A DNA stretch of 24,348 bases. Origin: a virus. The stretch spans positions 1-24,348 of the IMG/VR virus record IMGVR_UViG_3300004774_000016. One strand, 5' to 3'. The notes under the pieces are model-generated. The model ran no database searches and was not told the DNA's origin. It saw nothing but the letters and a program-made list of their open reading frames with translations. Both the position numbers and the translations under genes were made by a program. This document shows positions 6,828-13,716 of this stretch, piece after piece (the stretch's first letter is position 1; each line of letters begins with the position of its first letter).

Positions 6828-7120
6828 TGGTGGCTCTGTCGCTCTGCTTTCATTTCTCGATATGCTTTCATTTCCGCCTCAATTCTCCTCATTAAAAAAA
6901 TTATGCCCGGGGTCAAGTCTTCGCCTGATATACCATACACTCTCGACATGCCTCCGACCGTGCATCCACACTCGTCGTTTTCGAGGTGGTCGATGCATTC
7001 ATATGCGCCTTCGCCCGCAAAGTAACCCTCCCCCATTTGATCCCGTGGTCCATAAAGCTCTCTCAGTTTTTGCGCGGTATTGGAACACCAAGCGCATGGT
7101 ATTTTGCGGCGTGCGGTCAT
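6824..7120 (-). CDS. Cys-rich small protein, 98 aa
   Basis: The product has a CAWC pair near residues 9-12, and a later CIDH and CGC group (ECIDHLENDECGC). This suggests one zinc-binding site, followed by a helical Lys/Glu-rich C-terminus. The ATG at 7120 has GGGAG 8 nt upstream and is chosen over a TTG one codon earlier. The stop overlaps the Cro-like gene start. No family recognised. Confidence 0.6.
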   Translation of the reverse strand: MTARRKIPCAWCSNTAQKLRELYGPRDQMGEGYFAGEGAYECIDHLENDECGCTVGGMSRVYGISGEDLTPGIIFLMRRIEAEMKAYREMKAERQSHQ

Positions 7121-7167
7121 CAATCACTCCCGAGGTAGATCAAATTGGCGGTATGGTTTTATGATGA

Positions 7168-7731
7168 TCATGGCGCGCTCCCCATCGCGAAAACGGATGG
7201 CCGACGTGGCTGATATCCCCCAACTTTCGACGATGGCATAAGGCCGGGGTTCATCGGGATGGCAACGCGGAACGGAGGGATTTCTTGCTCAGCGCGAAAA
7301 GCGTTTACCGCGGCTAAGATCGACCCATCATCCGCATGAATCCCATGCTCGATGGCGTATTGGACAACCTCGGCCTCGGTCACGGGAACCGTGTCAACGT
7401 GCATTGCATCGCGGGCCAGCAACCTCCCCACGGCCGAGAGTATCCTGTCCGTTGCCGTGCGCCCTGCCGGCGCGTCCGACATGATCAGGAGTTCCGGCGG
7501 AGTATGCTTCAGATCCGCACGGGGGCGCCGCAGCCCAAAGGAATGCACGACAAAGCCTATGACCCCTTTCTTCGGTAGGCGAGGCCCACCCGCTGCCGTC
7601 AGCCGCTCTATGATGCCGTCATCCCCCTCCCATGGATGGTCGGCTGGGTAGTCCCGTCGCAGGATTTCCAGCCGGGCATGGGTCAGCCATTTGGAGCGGC
7701 CGACAAGGGAGGTAGGGGATGGTTCGGTCAT
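7168..7731 (-). CDS. Hypothetical protein with a Myb/GcrA-like N-terminal HTH
   Basis: The 187-residue protein has an N-terminal section with WLTHARLEILRRDYPAD, then IIERLTAAGG and KKGVIGFVVHSFGLRRPR. This Trp-start, helix, gap and VIG...LGLRR pattern resembles the helix-turn-helix of GcrA/Myb-like phage proteins, where the last helix reads the DNA. The rest (70-187) has no motif I recognise. The ATG overlaps the primase-helicase stop (ATGA), so it is translated from the same replication transcript. A DNA-binding role in early expression or replication is inference. Confidence 0.6.
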   Translation of the reverse strand: MTEPSPTSLVGRSKWLTHARLEILRRDYPADHPWEGDDGIIERLTAAGGPRLPKKGVIGFVVHSFGLRRPRADLKHTPPELLIMSDAPAGRTATDRILSAVGRLLARDAMHVDTVPVTEAEVVQYAIEHGIHADDGSILAAVNAFRAEQEIPPFRVAIPMNPGLMPSSKVGGYQPRRPSVFAMGSAP

Positions 7732-10475
7732 TGGGGTTCATTCCATGTTTTGCCAGATGGCGGGAAATTATCGGATGGGGCAGAATACCGACCGATAACG
7801 GGGTCATAGTTCATGATCGTGTTTTGCGGGTGTTGCCCCCAGCGGCGATGCCGGGATTTCCAAAGGTGGAATTCCGATACGCCAAGATCGGGACGATAAA
7901 TCGTAACGCCCATATCAGCTTTGTTATACCAATGGGCACTTCCGCTAATTGCGTAGGCTGTTGGCACTGCTGGCGCTTCCCCATTCTTAAGAGCTGGTTT
8001 TGCAGGATGGGCAATAATCCAGATATTGCACGCATGACGCAACGTGAATGCGCGGCACCGTTGAAGAAATCGACCGATATATTCTGTCTCGGTTATGCCG
8101 GTCGGGCGGCTGTTGTCCATTTCGTTTACGGGGTCAATGAGAAGGTCCGTTATCCCGTCGCGCAGCACCGCAGCGCGGGCGCGTTCGAAAATCCAATCAG
8201 CAGTCGGGGTCTGATCCTCCGCATCGCATACGATCATCGTAAGGCGCGGTCCGAACCATTCCTCGGCCTGCGCGGCTTCCTCATCGCTCATGGTCGGATA
8301 ACCCGGCTCGGGATAAAACGGATGCCCGGTCAATGGTTCCGCGCACGATACAACGAATTGCTGCCAGGGTTCCATTTCGGGGGAAAACACAGCCCATCGG
8401 CGTGCGTAGTTCTTCATTCCGTGTATCATGACAAACCGGACAAAAGCGGTTTTTCCGCTGCCTGGGTAGCCCGTGGTGACGATAACGGCACCTTCCAATG
8501 GGAACCGAACACCGATTTCGTCAACGGATGATACGCCCGTCGTCATAACGCCCGGCCTGGGGCGCCTGCGTAGCTCCCTGAGCGTGCCCGGCACGACCCG
8601 CTGCAATCCCTCAATCGGGTAGGGCTGGGCCGCCCTAACGCATTGCATCACGGTTTCCGGGCCATGCAACCGAAGCACGTCGCCAGCGTCCTTGCAGCCT
8701 TCGGGCCATTCCACGGTATGGCAGCGGTGGCGCCCCAGGCGGCGTGCAAGTTCCTCCCGCAACACCATGCCGGGTTCGTCGTTATCGCCGGCCAGGACGA
8801 TCCTGCGGGCTTTTGTGAGCATGTCTGAGTGGGTGCGTAGCGCCTCGAAACGCTTATCGGTTGGGGAGGGGTTGTCGGACAGTTTCGCGGGTGCGCCGTC
8901 TTTGAGCGATACCGCGTTCGGTATCAGGCACTCGAACATCGCCATCACATCGCAGTTACCAGATACCGTGACGGTGTTCTTTTGGCGAACCAACATCGCT
9001 CCCGATGGCACGGATAGACAAAAAACAGGACCGTCATAGGGCACGTCAGACCGGGACAAGAATTGAGTTCCCGTATGTTTTTTGCCATGTAGGAGCGAGA
9101 CTTTCAGCCATTCTCCCAAATCGTTGGAACGGGGTATAATGGTGCTGCAAAACCCAGATGTATGGGCCAGCGCCTGCACCCAAGATGCCAATTCGGGGAA
9201 TCGGCTGGAAAATTCAGTCTGATTACGGTTGGGGACGGAGTTCCCATCCCAATGGCGCAGTTCTTCAACGATTAACGCTCGCTGGCACGCCGTAGCATCG
9301 CTAATCCAAGACCACGGTAGAAAGCGTCCTGGTATCCAATCTGGCATGGCCAAGCACATACTTTGCTCTCCACTCGCCACGATGGCGTCAGAAAATTCCA
9401 ACCCGCATTCAGACAATAATTCTCTCAGTCTGTGTATTTTCCTTGGCTTTGTGAAGGCAAACCGCGCGTAGCGACGTTCCTTCGCCTTGTGTTTCCCTGT
9501 GTTTTTCCGTTCGTCAATTGCGGCATCCGCTGAAATCGCGATTGATAGCCTGATTTGAGCATCGGTCAATAATATACCAGCGCCGTCGCAAACCCCGGCG
9601 CGTGGTATCGAATACCGGCTATCGGGTTTCATGGAGCCGGCCTCAATAGCCGATATCCCGTGCCCCCTGCGCTGAATTATCAGCCGATGTTTTGGTGTGG
9701 TGGATGAGATAAATCCGCGCCCAGCCCATTGAACAAGATCGCCGTTATGTTCGCGTTGAATATATGCAATTGGCTTCACAAACTCAACGCGATGATCCTG
9801 CCATTGTGCCACTATGTCGGCTGGATTTATCGTGGCGATGTCAACCCACCCGCGTTGGGTTAGAACCTCGGTTCCGGGCGGAAAGCATTCCCCTTCCACC
9901 CAAACAATCTCGTCAGGGTCATCGCCCAATCGATCTACATTGTAGAGTGTTTGCAAGGCGTTCTTGTCTTGCATCATCGGATTTTTAGCGGGATGCGGCC
10001 TGTATTTACGATTTGATAATTCACCTTTGAACACGTAGGGAAAAACGATTGCATTCGAGGTTCCGACCGGATTGGGGAACCATCGAGTCGTCGCGTAAAC
10101 ACCAAATTGCTTGATCGTGTGCATCCCGATCTTGCGCTCGGTCCAAAAATCCCAGAACCATTGCGGGCGGTTTTCCGTCTCGGTTTGGGGTGCTGGCGTC
10201 GGCTTCACGATGGGGCGTTCCCGCACTATCGGGCGCTCATAGGTTCGGTCGGAGGATGGCACGCGGGCACCGCCTTTCCAGCCGCACGATCCCCGGTGAC
10301 AGACCCAGACGGCGCCCATAGCGTCCTGGTCGATCGTCACGGTGCAAGATAGTTCCCTGCTTCGGCCCCCTTCGCACTTTGGGCAAGTGACCTGCGATGA
10401 TGCCCCAGCGTGTTGCGATTTTGGCTTGAGCCGCGCGTCGGCCAGGATGTCGGACAGGCTGCGAACGTCGGCCAT
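7728..10475 (-). CDS. Bifunctional DNA primase-helicase (T7 gp4/Twinkle-like) interrupted by an intein
   Basis: The 915-residue precursor would give a 604-residue enzyme after splicing. Residues 31-64 are a zinc-binding primase domain (CPKC, then VCHRGSC). Residues about 185-196 and 508-600 form a TOPRIM domain: the catalytic Glu motif VEGE is directly followed by the intein, and the downstream metal motif is LAGDND (562-567). Residues 640-890 are a RecA-like replicative helicase with Walker A GYPGSGKT (669-676) and Walker B LLIDPVNEMD (778-787). It would synthesise primers and unwind the fork for the phage replisome. The ATG overlaps the DUF1376 gene stop (TGATG) and the stop overlaps the next gene. 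Confidence 0.92.
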   Translation of the reverse strand: MADVRSLSDILADARLKPKSQHAGASSQVTCPKCEGGRSRELSCTVTIDQDAMGAVWVCHRGSCGWKGGARVPSSDRTYERPIVRERPIVKPTPAPQTETENRPQWFWDFWTERKIGMHTIKQFGVYATTRWFPNPVGTSNAIVFPYVFKGELSNRKYRPHPAKNPMMQDKNALQTLYNVDRLGDDPDEIVWVEGECFPPGTEVLTQRGWVDIATINPADIVAQWQDHRVEFVKPIAYIQREHNGDLVQWAGRGFISSTTPKHRLIIQRRGHGISAIEAGSMKPDSRYSIPRAGVCDGAGILLTDAQIRLSIAISADAAIDERKNTGKHKAKERRYARFAFTKPRKIHRLRELLSECGLEFSDAIVASGEQSMCLAMPDWIPGRFLPWSWISDATACQRALIVEELRHWDGNSVPNRNQTEFSSRFPELASWVQALAHTSGFCSTIIPRSNDLGEWLKVSLLHGKKHTGTQFLSRSDVPYDGPVFCLSVPSGAMLVRQKNTVTVSGNCDVMAMFECLIPNAVSLKDGAPAKLSDNPSPTDKRFEALRTHSDMLTKARRIVLAGDNDEPGMVLREELARRLGRHRCHTVEWPEGCKDAGDVLRLHGPETVMQCVRAAQPYPIEGLQRVVPGTLRELRRRPRPGVMTTGVSSVDEIGVRFPLEGAVIVTTGYPGSGKTAFVRFVMIHGMKNYARRWAVFSPEMEPWQQFVVSCAEPLTGHPFYPEPGYPTMSDEEAAQAEEWFGPRLTMIVCDAEDQTPTADWIFERARAAVLRDGITDLLIDPVNEMDNSRPTGITETEYIGRFLQRCRAFTLRHACNIWIIAHPAKPALKNGEAPAVPTAYAISGSAHWYNKADMGVTIYRPDLGVSEFHLWKSRHRRWGQHPQNTIMNYDPVIGRYSAPSDNFPPSGKTWNEPQ
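8955..9887 (-). mobile_element. Intein in the primase TOPRIM motif, with LAGLIDADG-like endonuclease domain
   Basis: The 311-residue element runs from Cys197 to Asn507 of the precursor, with Cys508 as the +1 residue. Block A is CFPPGTEVLTQRGW; block B is TTPKHRLII with the TxxH signature. Block F/G reads VFCLSVPSGAMLV and ends VTVSGN. Between them, about residues 300-470, LSIAISADAAID and LIVEELRHWDGN look like the two LAGLIDADG helices of a homing endonuclease, each keeping an acidic residue. FTKPRKIHRLRELL and LPWSW...ACQRALI segments are typical spacers. The penultimate residue is Gly, not His. It splits VEGE from CD, so unspliced primase should be inactive. Confidence 0.88.
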
Positions 10476-11311
10476 CAGTAGGGACTCCCATAGGTCGGGG
10501 TTGTTTTGCGCGGGCCTACAGGTGCCAGGGGCAACGTATCAGCCTGGGTGGTCCATCGGGATTGATTGAGCCATGTCGTGGCCTGGGGGATGTATTTTCC
10601 GCCGTCCTTGGCGTCGAACGGGTATCGGGCAACCCCTCGAATTATCTCGTTTGGCTCCGCGCCGTTTTCGATGGCCTTGTCCCAGGCTTTTTTGGCAGTG
10701 ACCGGCCCCTCAATTTTGCGTGGGTATCGTCGCCAGAACTCGTCGAACGCGGGTGCCTCGCCGGGGGTGTATCGGGTCCGCTTGGCAACCGAAGGCTTCG
10801 CGCCACCCAGCGCCGAAGGCGCGGCCTGCGGTTGAACGCCAAAAGGGGGTATGGGGGTATTACTTATTTCCGTAGAAAGGTTAAGGTTAAGGTCGCGCGA
10901 CCTGTCAGGTGATATGCAAATACCATTCAATTGCTCTGCTTTTGCATGTGCAATTGCATTGCTTTTGCTATTGTTTTGCTTGGGTTTTGCACCCCATCTC
11001 GCTTCTGCAATCTGCCGTCTTTTATCGCTCAATTCGGATGCTTTTGCGCGCTCATGATCGGCCCGTTTTTGACGGAGAACGCCGTTGTCAGGGGTAAACA
11101 TGGCTCGGATCGTCGGCGCAGCCTCGGCCCATTCCCTGCGGCTCAGGCGGGCGATGGACGCCAGCCGAATATCATCGTCAGGAAGCGGGCCGGTGCGCCA
11201 GTATTGCATCAACAGCAGGAAATAGGCGCCATGCTCAATCGTCCGTAGGTGGCCCGTGTCAGCAAGGTAATCCCCGATGTGCAAGGGCATCCAAGTGTCC
11301 GCCTTACTCAC
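10475..11311 (-). CDS. DUF1376 replisome-organiser-like protein
   Basis: The 278-residue product starts with a DUF1376 (YdaU-type) domain: KADTWMPLHIGDYLADTGHL, then EHGAYFLLLMQYWRTGPLPD. Many phage replication-initiation proteins begin this way. The C-terminal part (FDEFWRRYPRKIEG, then KKAWDKAI) is the small helical module often found in replisome organisers and helicase loaders. I chose the GTG at 11311 because it overlaps the upstream stop (GTGA), follows GAGG, and starts exactly where the family normally starts; the frame is open to 11422. The gene sits immediately upstream of the primase-helicase, fitting a role in loading it at the phage origin. Confidence 0.85.
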   Translation of the reverse strand: MSKADTWMPLHIGDYLADTGHLRTIEHGAYFLLLMQYWRTGPLPDDDIRLASIARLSRREWAEAAPTIRAMFTPDNGVLRQKRADHERAKASELSDKRRQIAEARWGAKPKQNNSKSNAIAHAKAEQLNGICISPDRSRDLNLNLSTEISNTPIPPFGVQPQAAPSALGGAKPSVAKRTRYTPGEAPAFDEFWRRYPRKIEGPVTAKKAWDKAIENGAEPNEIIRGVARYPFDAKDGGKYIPQATTWLNQSRWTTQADTLPLAPVGPRKTTPTYGSPY

Positions 11312-11748
11312 AGGCTCGCCTCGGGCGCGCGGGTCTTCCATATCTGCCACATCGCGTTCGCCATCCCGGTCATATATGCCTCGGATTGCGGCGCGGAAAC
11401 TGTCTCGACATGCCGCACCCATTCCTTGAGAAAGGCGGTAGCGGTGCGTTCAAGTTCGGATTGGGGTGGTGGGCGAGAGGATAGAGCGGCCAACGGCGCG
11501 CTTGCAATTCTGGCGTCGGGTGGTATCTTATTCATGCAGCACGTCCTCACTACGTCGTTGCAACCGGCTCCGTCGCCGCCAGACTTCGGAGCCACGATTA
11601 TACGGCCGGGGTAGTAGCCTCGGCCGTTATCGTTTGGGTATCTTGCGCCTCTCGCCCGCAGTTCGTCAAGAGTTCCCTGCGTATTTCTACGCAGCGGGGT
11701 GCCGGTTCTTATACAGCCGGCGATATTTCCAGACCGGGACGTGGCCAT
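11308..11748 (-). CDS. Hypothetical protein, first well-supported gene of the replication operon
   Basis: The ATG at 11748 is preceded by GGAGGTAAAAC, the best ribosome binding site in the operon, giving 146 residues. An internal ATG at 11535, also with an upstream GAGG, would give a 75-residue product starting MNKIPPDARIASAPLAAL. The C-terminal half (ATAFLKEWVRHVETVS, then YMTGMANAMWQIWKT) is helical and looks like a real fold; the N-terminal half is Gly/Arg rich and may be disordered. The stop overlaps the GTG of the DUF1376 gene. No family recognised. Confidence 0.6.
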   Translation of the reverse strand: MATSRSGNIAGCIRTGTPLRRNTQGTLDELRARGARYPNDNGRGYYPGRIIVAPKSGGDGAGCNDVVRTCCMNKIPPDARIASAPLAALSSRPPPQSELERTATAFLKEWVRHVETVSAPQSEAYMTGMANAMWQIWKTRAPEASL

Positions 11749-11833
11749 GTTTTACCTCCATGGCGTCAGACACAAGAACCGCATTGACAACATGGAGTCC
11801 CTGCTGCGACATATTGCAATGGGGTTTACCCAT
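11687..11833 (-). CDS. Possible small protein upstream of the replication operon
   Basis: A frame from the ATG at 11833 (or 11812) contains LHVVNAVLVSDAMEVKHGHV and PVWKYRRLYKNRHPAA and overlaps the start of the next gene by about 60 nt. The codon choice and amino-acid sequence look natural, but no clear Shine-Dalgarno is visible and the frame also stays open upstream to 11980. No family recognised. Confidence 0.35.
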   Translation of the reverse strand: MGKPHCNMSQQGLHVVNAVLVSDAMEVKHGHVPVWKYRRLYKNRHPAA

Positions 11834-11876
11834 GACCTGTGGCGGTTCACACAATACAGGTCTTGCCCCGATTAAC

Positions 11877-12086
11877 GGCCTGGAGGTGCAACTCCAGGCC
11901 GCGCCATCGGTCGCGTAGGACGGCAGCGGAAGGCATCGCTGTGCGGCAGGCGGCGCACTTGGACGCGACACTGCGGCCATTAGGTTTTAGTCAAAAAAGG
12001 ACTTGAGGCCGCTGGGACTACGGCGACGGGTCAGGTTTCTCAGGCATGACCCGCCGCCGACTAGCCTACCCCCGGACCAACGGGGG
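11877..12086. other. Cluster of four inverted repeats upstream of the replication operon
   Basis: Perfect arms GGCCTGGAG/CTCCAGGCC are at 11877-11885 and 11892-11900. GCGGCC/GGCCGC at 11973-11978 and 12007-12012 enclose an AT-rich loop with AAAAAA. A 13-bp pair with one mismatch is at 12021-12033 and 12047-12059. CCCCCG/CGGGGG are at 12069-12074 and 12081-12086. From about 11980 to 12112 there is no credible gene. Such clusters can be a replication origin, structured leader RNA or transcription stops. The position next to replication genes makes an origin plausible, but there is no direct proof. Confidence 0.45.
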
Positions 12087-12112
12087 AACATCAACTTGCG
12101 ATAGGATCGCAC

Positions 12113-12241
12113 ATGACACATGAAACCATAACACCCTTCCTCTTCGATGGCGATATCTTAGTGAGGGTGATTGACGAAAATTTTAGGCTTGATTGGGTGA
12201 CGACGGACGTTTGTCGAGCGCTCGGGGTGCGGGCGCCCTAG
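12113..12241 (+). pseudogene. Truncated BRO-N domain gene, 42 aa
   Basis: An ATG at 12113, preceded by AGGATCGCAC, starts MTHETITPFLFDGDILVRVI. The frame continues to DWVTTDVCRALGV and hits TAG at 12239-12241. The F-F-x-G...VR and DVCRALGV pattern is the first third of a BRO-N domain, like the intact antirepressor at 5197-5943 (ADVCRVLEI). The rest of the domain is missing, and the frame after the stop is not convincingly BRO-like. It is probably a remnant, though expression of a short BRO fragment cannot be excluded. Confidence 0.6.
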
Positions 12242-12492
12242 CGGTCTATCGCCGGCTCGTATGACCACGTGAAACCGTCAGTGTAGCCCCCGGTAGCGAT
12301 CAGCGCCGCGAGCCACCCCGGAGGGAAAAAGCTTGTCATGGCGTTGATGCCTGTTTCTTTCCGCACCAAACGCCGGTCACAGATACTGCTGAAATCGTGA
12401 TGGCAGTTGTATTCGGACCGCGATTGGAGTGACATGAACGATCCCGCCCATAGCGCGGACCATGCGACGGCGATTACACAAAAAGTCTTCAC
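12238..12492 (-). CDS. Small membrane or exported protein, 84 aa
   Basis: The GTG at 12492 starts a product with an N-terminal hydrophobic stretch (FCVIAVAWSALWAGSFM) that could be a signal or membrane helix. It is followed by a Cys-containing polar part and a second weakly hydrophobic segment (FFPPGWLAALIATGGY). The GTG overlaps the TGA of a 14-codon frame with a strong ribosome binding site, so translation may be coupled. No family recognised; a lysis accessory or membrane protein is possible but unproven. Confidence 0.5.
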   Translation of the reverse strand: MKTFCVIAVAWSALWAGSFMSLQSRSEYNCHHDFSSICDRRLVRKETGINAMTSFFPPGWLAALIATGGYTDGFTWSYEPAIDR

Positions 12493-12533
12493 GGCTCACC
12501 CCATTCAGCCCGCATCCTGGGTTTATCGTCCAT
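12489..12533 (-). CDS. 14-aa leader ORF with strong RBS
   Basis: AGGAG lies 7 nt before the ATG at 12533. The frame encodes MDDKPRMRAEWGEP and stops in a GTGA overlap with the start of the 84-residue gene. It is either a coupling/leader peptide or a very small gene. The strength of the site compared with its neighbour suggests that ribosomes enter here and reinitiate. Confidence 0.4.
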   Translation of the reverse strand: MDDKPRMRAEWGEP

Positions 12534-12561
12534 GGTCGTTCTCCTGTTGGTGGTGGGGGTA

Positions 12562-12579
12562 AAGACCCCGAGGGGCCTT
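12562..12579 (-). terminator. Hairpin after the 60-aa gene
   Basis: Reading leftward, AAGGCCC and GGGTCTT pair over 7 bp (one G-U) around a CTCG loop, followed by a short TTTA. It begins 18 nt after the stop codon at 12597. The U-run is short, so partial termination is the likeliest effect. Confidence 0.42.
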
Positions 12580-12596
12580 CCTGGTGCCCGATGGGG

Positions 12597-12779
12597 TTAA
12601 GCGCGGGAGGTTTTGAAAGCCGCGACCCGTGCCGCCTTAGCTGCTGGGCTGTTGTCCGGCGCGGTGTAGAAGGCGAAGGCCGGAGAGACCGCGAAGCGGG
12701 GCGCCAGCGCGGCCATGAAACTGTAGAGCATCGTATCGTCGCTCGGGTAAACGCGGCCGGTGTCGATTGTATGTTCCAT
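12597..12779 (-). CDS. Small hypothetical protein, 60 aa
   Basis: AAGGAACGGGAAC precedes the ATG at 12779. The product starts MEHTIDTGRVYPSDDTMLYS, continues through FMAALAPRFAVSPAFAF and ends in an Ala/Lys-rich tail. It is the first gene downstream of the leftward promoter at 12855-12827, so it should be expressed early from the divergent control region. No family recognised. Confidence 0.55.
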   Translation of the reverse strand: MEHTIDTGRVYPSDDTMLYSFMAALAPRFAVSPAFAFYTAPDNSPAAKAARVAAFKTSRA

Positions 12780-12826
12780 GTTCCCGTTCCTTATCCCGTA
12801 GCGGCCATTCGCCGCCTGACAAGGGG

Positions 12827-12855
12827 GACATAGGGCGGGGAAACGGAGCCGTCAA
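12827..12855 (-). promoter_or_regulatory. Leftward promoter of the divergent control region
   Basis: On the - strand TTGACG (12855-12850), a 17-bp spacer and TATGTC (12832-12827) are seen. The -35 matches the sigma-70 consensus at 5/6 and the -10 at its first three positions. The distance to the gene at 12779 allows a leader of about 40 nt. Confidence 0.55.
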
Positions 12856-12864
12856 TAGAAAAAG

Positions 12865-12900
12865 TGACGCGACGTATTTTTTCCTTGACGCGACGTATTT
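12865..12900. repeat. Two 15-bp direct repeats between divergent promoters
   Basis: TGACGCGACGTATTT occurs at 12865-12879 and again at 12886-12900. The copies are identical and start 21 bp apart, two helical turns, on the same DNA face. They lie exactly between the -35 boxes of the leftward (12850-12855) and rightward (12905-12910) promoters. This is the layout of a regulator binding site; direct rather than inverted repeats suggest a protein binding as tandem monomers or dimers. Confidence 0.6.
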
Positions 12901-12904
12901 CCCC

Positions 12905-12933
12905 TTGGCGTGCGATGCGGGCGCTCTTATGTT
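12905..12933 (+). promoter_or_regulatory. Rightward promoter of the divergent control region
   Basis: TTGGCG (12905-12910), a 17-bp spacer and TATGTT (12928-12933) form a sigma-70-like promoter with 4/6 matches in each box. Its -10 resembles that of the leftward promoter (TATGT). It would drive the small regulatory operon starting at 12977. Confidence 0.5.
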
Positions 12934-12976
12934 GGGGTCATGGAAGCGGATAGGCCGCTCAGGAAGGATTGCCCCG

Positions 12977-13195
12977 ATGTTGTTCCAGACCAGCAGCACC
13001 CAAATCAAAGTCACCATTGCCTCAGTCAATCGCAGCCGTGGTTTCGTGGCCGGGTGGAAGACGAATAAACAGCGCGGCGGAACGTCTCCTTTCAGCGTCT
13101 ATTTCCGCGATGATGAGCCGGTGAAATTCGACGGCGCTAACGTTGCCCACCCGAAGCTGGTTCTAGCCGCCGCCTCCGCAGCATGGAGGAATTAG
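12977..13195 (+). CDS. Small hypothetical protein, 72 aa
   Basis: The ATG at 12977 follows AGGAAGG with slightly long spacing. The product starts MLFQTSSTQIKVTIASVNRS, contains WKTNKQRGGTSPFSVYF and ends in an Ala-rich helix. It looks like a small beta-strand-rich domain. It is the first gene of the rightward regulatory operon ending in the GcrA-like gene. The frame is open upstream, but that part crosses the promoters and repeats. No family recognised. Confidence 0.6.
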   Translation: MLFQTSSTQIKVTIASVNRSRGFVAGWKTNKQRGGTSPFSVYFRDDEPVKFDGANVAHPKLVLAAASAAWRN

Positions 13196-13198
13196 GCT

Positions 13199-13372
13199 AT
13201 GAGCTTCCGCGCCGACCGCTGGGATATTCTCTTGATAGGCGAAACTACCACTGCGCCCCGTAATAGAGCGGGGTTGAATCTTGCGCGGAAACGCTGGGCA
13301 GTCAGGATGGCCAGGCAATTTATGCCGGCGCGGTGGCTTATCGCACGCAAACCCAATCAGAGGAAACTATGA
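13199..13372 (+). CDS. Small basic protein, 57 aa
   Basis: GGAGGAATTAGGCT precedes the ATG at 13199, a very strong ribosome binding site. The frame runs 57 codons and its TGA overlaps the ATG of the next gene (ATGA). The product is strongly basic (RKRWAVRMARQF, then LIARKPNQRKL) with two short hydrophobic patches. It may bind nucleic acid. No family recognised. Confidence 0.68.
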   Translation: MSFRADRWDILLIGETTTAPRNRAGLNLARKRWAVRMARQFMPARWLIARKPNQRKL

Positions 13373-13716
13373 CCCCCGCCACCTTCCGCGCCCGCCTCAA
13401 GGCCATGCGTCTCCCGCTTGGGGAGTTCGCTGCCATAACCGGCGTCACCCCTGCCACCGTATCCCGTTGGGGCGGCGCGATCCCGACGTTTCCCGGCTGG
13501 GTGGATCGACTTTTGGCCGAGTGGGAGAGGAACGGGTTGCCGCAGATGCCGGTGCCGCCGATGCCGGTGCCGCCGATGGGCACGCTTCGCCGCGTCTACA
13601 CCGATATCCAGCAGCGGGCGATTGACCGGCTGGAAGCGCGGTTAATCGAGGCATTTGAGCGCATTGTGGCGCTGGAAGCCGAAACGGAACGGAATGGCAT
13701 GGGGTATCGGGGATGA
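13369..13716 (+). CDS. HTH-domain regulator, 115 aa, with a Pro-rich linker
   Basis: From the ATG at 13369 (AGAGGAAACT upstream, ATGA overlap with the previous gene) the product has an XRE-like HTH: RLPLGEFAAITGVTPATVSR followed by Trp-Gly. A MPVPPMPVPPM linker, made by two identical 15-bp repeats, joins it to a helical, Glu/Arg-rich C-terminal segment (DRLEARLIEAFERIVALEAE) likely to be a coiled-coil dimerisation helix. Its stop overlaps the GcrA-like gene. A transcriptional regulator acting with GcrA is plausible. An upstream in-frame ATG at 13333 is less likely because it lacks a ribosome binding site. Confidence 0.75.
   Translation: MTPATFRARLKAMRLPLGEFAAITGVTPATVSRWGGAIPTFPGWVDRLLAEWERNGLPQMPVPPMPVPPMGTLRRVYTDIQQRAIDRLEARLIEAFERIVALEAETERNGMGYRG
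13546..13575 (+). repeat. Tandem 15-bp coding repeat
   Basis: ATGCCGGTGCCGCCG occurs twice head to tail and encodes MPVPP twice in the linker of the HTH protein. The copies are identical, so copy number can change by slippage without breaking the frame. Confidence 0.85.

Noticed and set aside
13225-13245. Second copy of the CTTGATAG half-operator
   Set aside because: Only one half-site with mismatches, inside the coding sequence of the 57-aa gene; expected by chance.
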